A stretch of 15,544 bases of DNA from an uncultured Bacilli bacterium (GTDB taxonomy: Bacteria; Bacillota_I; Bacilli_A; RF39; UBA660): contig CANPWX010000010.1 of assembly GCA_947585065.1 (NCBI GenBank), forward strand, positions 1 to 15,544, given 5' to 3'. The notes beneath the pieces are model-generated. The model saw only the letters and a program-made list of their open reading frames with translations. It made no database searches and had not been told where the DNA came from. A program made the position numbers and the translations under genes. This document shows positions 8,463 to 14,077 of the stretch, one piece after another (the first letter of the stretch is position 1; the number at the start of each line of letters is the position of its first letter).

Positions 8463-9377
8463 CTACTTCAAATGTAAATGCATTTTAAGAATAGCCTCAG
8501 AAACCTCCGATTGATTCGAAGAAGCCATTTTAGAAATATTAGGAACAATATCTTCTAAACGATAACTATTAGAATTAAAGTAAAATAATTGCTCATCTAC
8601 CATATCTAAAATAAAATTAAACCACTGATTGATTTCATAATTAGAATCATGTTCCAAATCAAAATAAATAGCATTAATACGATTGGCATAAGTAAGACGA
8701 TTAATAAAAATACTTTGCGATATATTAAGAGGACTAATCTTTAGACGCATTCCATAAATTTGATTAATACTATCTGTAAATTTCATACTTTGAATAATCC
8801 TTGCTGTCCTCCCGTTTCCATCAACAAAAGGATGAATTCTTACAAAAATTAAATGAAGTAATGCACTTTTAAAAAACGGATTAGTATTCAAAACAGATAA
8901 CGATTTAGAACGATAAATATCAATAAAATCTTTCATAAATAATTTCATGTCTTCAACATTAGGTGCCCACCAAAAAATATCTTCACCATGTAAAGTCATT
9001 CGACTGACTCGAACAGGAACTTCTCGATAATCACTATATTCTCCACCCATAACAAATTGATGAAGTTCTTTAATTCTTTTATGAGACATACTTAAACTAT
9101 CAAAAAAGATATTTTTAGATTCAATGGTAGTTGGTGAAATAATATGCGAGCTTTCAATCTTTTGAGAACTCTTAAATTCTTCAAATAAAGCTGCAATCCA
9201 ATAATAAATCACACTATAATTATCATACTGAGATAATCGTTTTAAATAGAGATCAAACTCCTTATTCGTTTCTTCCATGTGTTCTAATAAAGAGACATCC
9301 AAACGAATTCTTTTTACAAATTCTTCTAAAGGAAAATACTTAGGTGGAGCTTGATTCATTTTTTCTTGAGAAACCAT
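8463..9377 (-). CDS. fic: Fic-domain protein (AMP-transferase family)
   Basis: A 304-residue Fic/DOC protein. The catalytic loop HPFVDGNGRTAR (H182 to R193) is complete: His182 as base, Asp186 for metal, Asn188/Gly/Arg190 for nucleotide phosphates. Most Fic enzymes transfer AMP to a hydroxyl side chain of a target protein; other nucleotides occur. The N-terminal part includes SSQKIESS (70-77), which fits the alpha-inhibitory motif S-x-x-x-E-(G/N) except that Ser replaces Gly/Asn, so E75 may hold the enzyme in an autoinhibited state. After about residue 255 only a short tail remains, less than the winged-helix domain many Fic proteins carry. AGGAG before the ATG at 9377 and two promoters support the start. 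No antitoxin partner gene is adjacent. The cellular target is unknown. Confidence 0.92.
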   Translation of the reverse strand: MVSQEKMNQAPPKYFPLEEFVKRIRLDVSLLEHMEETNKEFDLYLKRLSQYDNYSVIYYWIAALFEEFKSSQKIESSHIISPTTIESKNIFFDSLSMSHKRIKELHQFVMGGEYSDYREVPVRVSRMTLHGEDIFWWAPNVEDMKLFMKDFIDIYRSKSLSVLNTNPFFKSALLHLIFVRIHPFVDGNGRTARIIQSMKFTDSINQIYGMRLKISPLNISQSIFINRLTYANRINAIYFDLEHDSNYEINQWFNFILDMVDEQLFYFNSNSYRLEDIVPNISKMASSNQSEVSEAILKMHLHLK

Positions 9378-9407
9378 AATAATTCACTCCTTAAACAAAA
9401 AAGTAAA

Positions 9408-9436
9408 AGTATAGTAAAATTCTTGTTGTATCTCAA
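9408..9436 (-). promoter_or_regulatory. Proximal promoter of fic
   Basis: On the minus strand, TTGAGA (9436-9431), 17 bp, TATACT (9413-9408), ending about 30 bp before the fic ATG. Each box has five of six consensus bases. Confidence 0.65.
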
Positions 9437-9461
9437 CCTTTCCCCTTTTTTATAAGAATGT

Positions 9462-9490
9462 ATTCTATCATGTTTTTAACCTTCTGTCAA
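9462..9490 (-). promoter_or_regulatory. Distal promoter of fic
   Basis: On the minus strand, perfect TTGACA (9490-9485), 17 bp, TAGAAT (9467-9462). It points at fic and lies 54 bp upstream of the proximal promoter, giving a tandem arrangement. Confidence 0.6.
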
Positions 9491-9562
9491 TTTTACCGAA
9501 GCTAATCGGAATGGAATAAACTTCTAAATAAAATTTTTTCCCAACAAGCATATATAAAATCA

Positions 9563-9591
9563 TTGTATTAAGAATATCTGTGTGTTATAAT
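9563..9591 (+). promoter_or_regulatory. Extended -10 promoter of the 25-codon membrane peptide
   Basis: TTGTAT (9563-9568), 17 bp, TATAAT (9586-9591), with TGT immediately before the -10 (extended -10). Predicted start of transcription is about 9598, giving an untranslated leader of about 73 nt before the small ORF. Confidence 0.7.
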
Positions 9592-9627
9592 GTTATTGGA
9601 TACATTTGAAATATATCAGGTGTTTTC

Positions 9628-9658
9628 CCTTTCAATTATCAAAAAGATAAGAGAAAGG
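9628..9658 (+). promoter_or_regulatory. Leader hairpin that covers the Shine-Dalgarno
   Basis: CCTTTC (9628-9633) pairs with GAAAGG (9653-9658), and inside it TTATC (9636-9640) pairs with GATAA (9646-9650) around an AAAAA loop. The two helices are separated by a 2x2 internal loop. GAAAGG is the start of the ribosome site GAAAGGTGGTGG, so folding would hide part of it, as is typical of type I toxin mRNAs. Whether it forms in the cell is inference. Confidence 0.5.
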
Positions 9659-9670
9659 TGGTGGTTCATT

Positions 9671-9748
9671 ATGACAAAAAGAGAAATTTCTCAATTTATT
9701 ATAATCCTACTATTATTTTTTGTAGTAATCGCCTTACTATTTAGATAA
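9671..9748 (+). CDS. 25-residue single-span membrane peptide, candidate type I toxin
   Basis: The short ORF starts with ATG after the purine-rich site GAAAGGTGGTGG and ends with TAA. The product has a polar charged N-terminus (MTKREISQ), an uninterrupted hydrophobic core of about 16 residues (IIILLLFFVVIALLF), and a terminal Arg. It therefore looks like one transmembrane helix with positive charges at both ends, as in the Fst, TxpA, BsrG and Ldr toxins, though it matches none of those sequences that I recognise. It has its own promoter, a structured leader, a terminator and an antisense RNA promoter facing it. As a type I toxin it would insert in the cytoplasmic membrane and depolarise or disturb it when the antisense RNA is lost. 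A small membrane protein with another role is the main alternative. Confidence 0.6.
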   Translation: MTKREISQFIIILLLFFVVIALLFR

Positions 9749-9749
9749 T

Positions 9750-9786
9750 AAAAACATCTGATCTCAACAATCGTTGATTTCAGATG
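9750..9786 (-). terminator. Terminator of the antisense RNA
   Basis: CATCTGA (9755-9761) pairs with TCAGATG (9780-9786), and TCAAC (9764-9768) pairs with GTTGA (9773-9777) around AATC, with a 2x2 internal loop between. On the minus strand five T (9754-9750) and then ATTAT follow the hairpin. On the plus strand there is no T-run, so it stops only minus-strand transcripts. Confidence 0.6.
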
Positions 9787-9823
9787 AAACCCATTAAAGG
9801 GATAACATCTGATTCTCACAATC
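9753..9823 (+). repeat. Two imperfect 20-bp direct repeats in the peptide gene's 3' region
   Basis: AACATCTGATCTCAACAATC (9753-9772) recurs as AACATCTGATTCTCACAATC (9804-9823), 51 bp apart. The first ten bases and last six are identical. Each copy forms the left arm of one of the two hairpins. Direct repeats are a feature of Fst-type par loci, where they serve toxin-antitoxin RNA pairing. Confidence 0.65.
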
Positions 9824-9839
9824 AAATGTATCCTTTTTT
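9796..9839 (+). terminator. Terminator of the small-peptide mRNA
   Basis: GGAT (9800-9803), ACAT (9805-9808) and TGATT (9810-9814) pair with AATCA (9820-9824), ATGT (9826-9829) and ATCC (9830-9833), with one bulge and one mismatch. Six T follow (9834-9839). It lies 48 nt past the peptide stop codon. Confidence 0.65.
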
Positions 9840-9867
9840 ATTTTATGCAAGTTTCCTTGACAAATAC

Positions 9868-9896
9868 ATAATATCATAAAAACGCACTTTTATCAA
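9868..9896 (-). promoter_or_regulatory. Promoter of the antisense RNA
   Basis: TTGATA (9896-9891), 17 bp, TATTAT (9873-9868) on the minus strand; each box has five of six consensus bases. The -35 overlaps the hairpin that ends the downstream nucleotide pyrophosphatase gene, so the DNA serves two signals. Confidence 0.55.
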
Positions 9897-9903
9897 GTGT
9901 GTT
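9878..9903 (-). terminator. Terminator of the HAM1-type pyrophosphatase gene
   Basis: On the minus strand CACACTT and AAGTGCG pair around GATAA with one G-U pair, and TTTTT follows (9882-9878). It lies 12 nt past the stop codon at 9916. Confidence 0.6.
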
Positions 9904-9915
9904 TACTAATTTTTC

Positions 9916-10464
9916 TCAAATACTACGAGTTAAAAAATCAGCAAGTTGATGATAGACATCTGTATTCCATAAATGAAATCTTTCTTCATCTGGAAAATTT
10001 CCCATAGTTTTATCATATCCATCTGGAATAAAAATAAAATCCCAACTCCATCCATAAGTTCCTGATTTTTCTTTTGCTATTTTACCTTTTGTAATTGATT
10101 TAAAAACAATAGGATCTTTTCCATACTCACAATAGGCAAAAGCTTCTATAAAACAAGCATTTCGATTTTCTTCATTTTCTAAAAGTTTTAATAATCCATC
10201 TTCACCAATTTTTTCATCCACATAACGAGTATAAGGTCCTGGAAACCCACCAAGTGCTTCAACATACAACCCTGTATCATTTTTTAATACTGTACATTTT
10301 AATTTATCACTCGCCTCTTTTGCAGAATGCATAGCAACCTCTTCTACAGTATCAGCTTGAATTTCAGTTGTTTCCATTTTGACATTATCAACTTCAATTC
10401 CAAGAGGTTCTAAAATTTGTTTAGCACTTAATATTTTAGCCCAGTTCCCAGTAACATAAGTTAT
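9916..10464 (-). CDS. HAM1/RdgB-type non-canonical purine NTP pyrophosphatase with no standard start codon
   Basis: The family hydrolyses ITP, dITP and XTP to monophosphates and keeps damaged purines out of DNA and RNA. Motifs: TGNWAK near the N-terminus (GNxxK substrate site), KNDTGLYVEALGGFPGPYTR with the catalytic Asp, and SGTYGWSWDFIFIP near the C-terminus. The only normal in-frame start, ATG at 10377, would give 153 residues without the essential N-terminal strand, and it has no Shine-Dalgarno. Coding continues upstream to ITYVTGNWAKILSAKQILEP, but the codons back to a TAA at 10479-10477 include no ATG, GTG or TTG. AGGG stands 5 nt before an ATA at 10464, the start drawn here. Either initiation at AUA, a -1 shift in an A6 run, or a recent inactivation explains this. 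Stop and family are firm; the start and functionality are not. Confidence 0.75.
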   Translation of the reverse strand: MTYVTGNWAKILSAKQILEPLGIEVDNVKMETTEIQADTVEEVAMHSAKEASDKLKCTVLKNDTGLYVEALGGFPGPYTRYVDEKIGEDGLLKLLENEENRNACFIEAFAYCEYGKDPIVFKSITKGKIAKEKSGTYGWSWDFIFIPDGYDKTMGNFPDEERFHLWNTDVYHQLADFLTRSI

Positions 10465-10470
10465 TTTTTC

Positions 10471-10534
10471 CCTATTTTACAACAGGACATTTTGTTTTAA
10501 AAATCAAAATTAAAAAATAGGACATTTTGTTTTA
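10471..10534. repeat. Direct and inverted repeats upstream of the pyrophosphatase
   Basis: AGGACATTTTGTTTTA is present twice (10484-10499 and 10519-10534), 35 bp apart. The inverted pair CCTATTTT (10471-10478) and AAAATAGG (10514-10521) brackets one copy. The repeats lie exactly where the start region of the pyrophosphatase should be. I see no clear promoter for that gene here. Confidence 0.6.
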
Positions 10535-10583
10535 TTATTCACACTTTTATCAAGCTTGTTTCCGAATTTGTACGTAAACAATT

Positions 10584-10604
10584 AAAAACCCCGTAAATAC
10601 GGGG
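10584..10604 (-). terminator. Terminator after tRNA-Arg
   Basis: On the minus strand CCCCGT and ACGGGG pair around a four-base loop and TTTTT follows (10588-10584), 12 nt past the tRNA CCA end. It is the most GC-rich hairpin in the window. Confidence 0.85.
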
Positions 10605-10616
10605 ATTAAAGTCATC

Positions 10617-10691
10617 TGGTGTTCCCTGCGGGAATCGAACCCACAACTAAATCTTAGGAGGATCTTGTAATATCCATTTTACTAAGGGAAC
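10617..10691 (-). tRNA. tRNA-Arg (anticodon CCT)
   Basis: A 75-nt cloverleaf with encoded CCA. Acceptor GTTCCCT pairs with AGGGAAC, and the discriminator is A. The D stem is GTAA/TTAC, with AATGGATA in its loop. The anticodon stem AGATC/GATTT holds loop CTCCTAA, giving anticodon CCT, which reads AGG (Arg). The T stem GTGGG/CCCGC holds TTCGATT. The variable loop is four bases, so it is a class I tRNA. It lies between ileS and the pyrophosphatase and has its own terminator. Confidence 0.95.
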
Positions 10692-10699
10692 ACACCATT

Positions 10700-10728
10700 A
10701 TTGTAACAAAAAAAGCAAAAAAAAGAAA
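10700..10728 (-). promoter_or_regulatory. Possible tRNA-Arg promoter
   Basis: TACAAT (10705-10700) preceded by TGT gives an extended -10 just before the tRNA 5' end. The -35 position reads TTTCTT and is poor and overlaps the ileS terminator. Read-through from ileS is the alternative. Confidence 0.35.
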
Positions 10729-10744
10729 GACATTTAAGCTTTCT
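10717..10744 (-). terminator. Terminator of ileS
   Basis: On the minus strand AGAAAG pairs with CTTTCT around a nine-base loop that contains the ileS stop codon, followed by a run of T (10724-10717). The stem is short, so termination may be partial. Confidence 0.5.
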
Positions 10745-13700
10745 CAATATCCATTAATACTTCTTCTCCATTCAAATCATAAGAAGTAGTTAATTCAGGA
10801 TTTGTTTTAAATTGAGTAGCGAGTGTCTCTTCCTTAATATAATTTTCAAACTTAGATAATACTTCATCAAAACGACTTGTTCCATAGTAAGAAATAATAA
10901 TTCGATCCACTACATCAAAATCTTTTGCCTTTCTTAAATTTTGAACTTTACTTACAAACTCTCTTGCAATTCCTTCTAATATAAGATCCTCTGTTCTCTC
11001 AATATCTAAAATAATAAATAAATTATTTTCCATTGCCACATAGAATCCTTCTTTTGCATCTACTCGAATATCAACCATAGATGGTGTCACTTGAATTTCT
11101 TCGGCATCCATCATCATTGAAATATCTTCTCCACCCTCAAGAGCTTCAATTTGTTCACTAGATAACGTACTCAAAGCATTTTGGAAATCTTTCATTTTAG
11201 AGCCAAAAACTTTACCAACTTCTTTGAAATTAGGTTTCACAGTAAAATTCATATACTGAGATAAATCATGAATAAATTCTACAGACTTAACATTTAATTC
11301 TTCTTCAATTAATGGAATTAAATTTCCAAGTAACTCTTTTTTCTTACCATCCAAATAAACGCATTTTAAAGGTTCACGTACTTTAATTTTGACTTCTTCT
11401 CGAATATTTCTTCCTAAACGAATGAGTTCTCGAACAGTATCCATTTTTTCTTCTAATTCCAAATGGATTAAACTTTCATCACAAACCGGATAATCTGTTA
11501 AATGAACACTTTCTTCTCCAGTTAAATCTCGATACATCTCTTCTGCAATGAATGGTGTGATTGGTGCGATTAATTTACACAAGCCACATAATACTTCATA
11601 AGTAGTAATATAAACAGACTTTTTCGATTGATCCATTTGACTACCCCAGAAACGTTTCCGATTACGGCGAATATACCAGTTAGATAAATCATCAGAAACA
11701 AAGGAAGCAATCGAACGAACCACTTTATTTAAATCATATTCTTCAAAAGCATCAGTAACATATTTTACAAGTCCATTATATTTCGACAATAACCATAAAT
11801 CAATTTCTTCTCTTTCAGAAACTAAAACATCACATTCATCCGTATCAACTAAATCCGTATTCGCATACATTTGAAAGAAACTATAAGTATTTTTTAAAGG
11901 ATTTAAAAATTTAGAATAAACTTCTTTTAAACCTTCCTCATTAAATTTTAAAGGAGTCCAAACAGGAGAAACATAAGGAAGATAGAAACGAACAGTATCT
12001 GCCCCATACTTTTCAATCGTAGTAAATGGCTCTACAATATTTCCTCTACTCTTACTCATTTTCTTTCCTTCAGCATCTAATAATAAATCATTAACCAAAA
12101 CATTTTTATAAGGAGAACAACCCTTTACAAAAGTAGAAATTAAAAGTAATGTATAAAACCAACCTCTTGTTTGATCAATACCTTCACATATAAAATCAGC
12201 AGGAAATTGAGATTCAAATAATTCTTGATTTTCAAATGGATAATGATACTGAGCAAAAGGCATAGAACCAGAATCAAACCAACAATCTAAAACATCTAAA
12301 ATACGTGTCATCGCTTTACCACATTTTGGGCATTTTAAATGAATCTGATCAATATAAGGACGATGGAGATCTAATTCTTCTTCTTTAATTTTCTCAATTG
12401 CTTTTTCTTTTAACTCATCAATACTTCCAATCATTTCTCTATGTCCACATTCACAAGTCCAATAAGGAATTGGTGTTCCCCAATAACGAGTCCTAGAAAT
12501 TGCCCAATCTTTTAAATTTAAAAGCCAATTAGCAAAACGTTTTTCCCCGACATACGCAGGATACCAATTCACTTCTCGATTTGCTTCAATCACTTGATCT
12601 TTATATTTAGTAACTTCAATATAATAACTTGGTAAAGTATAGTATAAAAGTGGACTATCACAACGCCAACAATGAGGATAATTATGGGTAATTCTTTGTT
12701 TTTTAAATAATTTATCATTCTCTTTTAAATATTGAATCACTTTACTATCCGCATCAAAAACAAATAAATCTTTCCAAGGCCCTTCTGTATAACGACCATC
12801 TTTTCCAACAGGATTTACATAAGGAAGATTATATTTTTTACCAACGTTTGCATCATCTTCACCAAAAGCAGGAGCTAAATGAACAATACCAGTACCATCT
12901 TCCATAGTAACATAATCATCACAACAAACAAAGAAAGCTTTCTCTTTTACTTCAATTTCTGGAATAAGTTGTTCATATTCCCGATATTCTAAATCTTTTC
13001 CTACATAAGTTTCTAAAATTTTAATATCATCACCTAATACAGTAGTAGCAAGTTTCTGAGCCAAAATAAACTTTAACCCCTGACTTTCTACTAAAACATA
13101 ATTTTCATTAGGATTAACACACAAAGCAACATTCGATAAAAGAGTCCATGGCGTAGTTGTCCAAACAAGATAGTATGCATCCAAATCCTTACACTTCATC
13201 GGAACAATCACCGTATCAACAGAAACATCTTTATATCCCTGAGCAACCTCATGAGAAGCAAGACCCGTTCCACATCGAGGACAATAAGGCATAACACGAT
13301 TACCTTCATAGAATAATCCAGATTCAAAATATTTCTTTAAAATCCACCACTCTGTTTCAATATATTCATTTTTAAAAGTTAAATAAGGATGATCCGCATC
13401 AATAAATTGTCCCATCTTATTTGTTAAATCTTTAAAAGCAGCTTCATTTTCACGAACACTTTTTCTACATTCTTCATTAAATTCTTTAATTCCATATTCT
13501 TCAATTTCTTTTTTACTACGAAGTCCAAGTTTTTTCTCTACATGATTTTCAATTGGTAGACCATGAGTATCCCAACCAATTTTTCGAATAATTTTATTTC
13601 CTTTCATCGTATGATATTTACAAACAATATCTTTTAAATTTTTAGAAACCATGTGATGAAGTCCAGGAAACCCATTAGCAAAAGCAGGACCATCATAAAA

Positions 13701-13832
13701 AACAAAAGTATCGGCATTTTCTCTATTGGAAACAGTTTTTTCATAAATACCTTGTACTCCACCCCAAGAATCTAAAATACTTTTTTCAACTTCACTAGTC
13801 TTTCTTTTATCCAATTCTTTAAAATTTTTCAT
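10734..13832 (-). CDS. ileS: Isoleucyl-tRNA synthetase, type 2, with swapped GxHH signature
   Basis: A 1032-residue class I synthetase that charges tRNA-Ile in the cytoplasm. Visible in order: catalytic start DGPAFANGFPGLHHM, GWDTHGLPIE, YCPRCGTGLASHE, the editing domain with TTTPWTLLSN (about 225-234) and GTGIVHLAPAFGEDD, the second Rossmann half with LDCWFDSGSMP, KMSKS (591-595), then the anticodon-binding and C-terminal domains. Length and motifs fit the eukaryote-like IleRS2 branch. The usual HIGH sequence is G57-L58-H59-H60, so its first and third residues are swapped. A TTG 15 nt upstream is in frame, but AAGGTG five nt before the ATG at 13832 sets the start. Expression is under a T-box leader with Ile specifier. 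Identification is certain. Confidence 0.98.
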   Translation of the reverse strand: MKNFKELDKRKTSEVEKSILDSWGGVQGIYEKTVSNRENADTFVFYDGPAFANGFPGLHHMVSKNLKDIVCKYHTMKGNKIIRKIGWDTHGLPIENHVEKKLGLRSKKEIEEYGIKEFNEECRKSVRENEAAFKDLTNKMGQFIDADHPYLTFKNEYIETEWWILKKYFESGLFYEGNRVMPYCPRCGTGLASHEVAQGYKDVSVDTVIVPMKCKDLDAYYLVWTTTPWTLLSNVALCVNPNENYVLVESQGLKFILAQKLATTVLGDDIKILETYVGKDLEYREYEQLIPEIEVKEKAFFVCCDDYVTMEDGTGIVHLAPAFGEDDANVGKKYNLPYVNPVGKDGRYTEGPWKDLFVFDADSKVIQYLKENDKLFKKQRITHNYPHCWRCDSPLLYYTLPSYYIEVTKYKDQVIEANREVNWYPAYVGEKRFANWLLNLKDWAISRTRYWGTPIPYWTCECGHREMIGSIDELKEKAIEKIKEEELDLHRPYIDQIHLKCPKCGKAMTRILDVLDCWFDSGSMPFAQYHYPFENQELFESQFPADFICEGIDQTRGWFYTLLLISTFVKGCSPYKNVLVNDLLLDAEGKKMSKSRGNIVEPFTTIEKYGADTVRFYLPYVSPVWTPLKFNEEGLKEVYSKFLNPLKNTYSFFQMYANTDLVDTDECDVLVSEREEIDLWLLSKYNGLVKYVTDAFEEYDLNKVVRSIASFVSDDLSNWYIRRNRKRFWGSQMDQSKKSVYITTYEVLCGLCKLIAPITPFIAEEMYRDLTGEESVHLTDYPVCDESLIHLELEEKMDTVRELIRLGRNIREEVKIKVREPLKCVYLDGKKKELLGNLIPLIEEELNVKSVEFIHDLSQYMNFTVKPNFKEVGKVFGSKMKDFQNALSTLSSEQIEALEGGEDISMMMDAEEIQVTPSMVDIRVDAKEGFYVAMENNLFIILDIERTEDLILEGIAREFVSKVQNLRKAKDFDVVDRIIISYYGTSRFDEVLSKFENYIKEETLATQFKTNPELTTSYDLNGEEVLMDIEKA

Positions 13833-13845
13833 TCTCTCACCTTCC

Positions 13846-14035
13846 AAAAAAAAGGATAGTACAAAGGAGTCTATAAAAAGACGGTACCATCCTTAAATTC
13901 ACTTATTTCACTTAACGTGTGCTATCCGTAAAAACAATTCTTAAGTGATATTTATAAATTTCTTTTCTTAATTTCCACCAACCATTAAGTCTCTTAAAAA
14001 ATCCATTTATAAACGTGTCTTAATGTTTTTAATAC
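13846..14035 (-). promoter_or_regulatory. Ile T-box leader of ileS
   Basis: The leader folds into a long Stem I: TTTATAAAT pairs with ATTTATAAA and TTAAG with CTTAA, leaving an internal loop with TATCA, whose ATC (13949-13947) is the Ile specifier codon. The T-box bulge GGATGGTACCGTC lies at 13892-13880. The competing terminator is GGATGGTAC (13892-13884) with GTACTATCC (13862-13854), nine pairs with one G-U, enclosing GTCT/AGAC and followed by eight T (13853-13846). Uncharged tRNA-Ile would favour the antiterminator and allow ileS transcription. Start at about 14035 is predicted from the promoter. Confidence 0.9.
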
Positions 14036-14041
14036 TTCTTT

Positions 14042-14070
14042 ATTATATGAAAGATAGGAACAAAAGTCAA
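14042..14070 (-). promoter_or_regulatory. Sigma-A promoter of the ileS T-box transcript
   Basis: TTGACT (14070-14065), 17 bp, perfect TATAAT (14047-14042) on the minus strand. Its -35 begins 7 bp after the stop codon of the upstream zinc-ribbon gene, with no terminator between, so that operon could also read into the T-box. Confidence 0.8.
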
Positions 14071-14077
14071 ACAAAAT

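Larger units (their letters stand above)
9746..9861 (-). ncRNA. Predicted antisense RNA (candidate type I antitoxin), about 115 nt
   Basis: A minus-strand promoter (9896-9868) would start an RNA near 9861. Its first bases form a hairpin CAAG-GAAA-CTTG (9859-9848) with a GNRA loop, which can protect a 5' end. It then contains the complement of the peptide gene's 3' untranslated region and ends at hairpin 9786-9755 followed by TTTTTATT. It would overlap the 3' part of the peptide mRNA by about 90 nt, as in TxpA/RatA and BsrG/SR4. No other gene lies downstream of this promoter on that strand before fic, whose own promoters start beyond 9490. Exact ends are predictions. Confidence 0.5.

Noticed and set aside
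9451..9467. AGAAT-GT-ATTCT inverted repeat as a terminator
   Set aside because: The stem is A+T only, no T-run follows directly, and it overlaps the distal fic promoter.
9498..9514. Small hairpin CCGA/TCGG in the fic upstream region
   Set aside because: Four base pairs with no T-run or conserved context are too weak to call.
9857..9862. Perfect TTGACA on the plus strand
   Set aside because: No acceptable -10 occurs at 16-18 bp and no plus-strand gene follows.
13833..13847. TTG at 13847 as start of ileS
   Set aside because: The codons after it contain AAGGTG, which is the ribosome site for the ATG at 13832.
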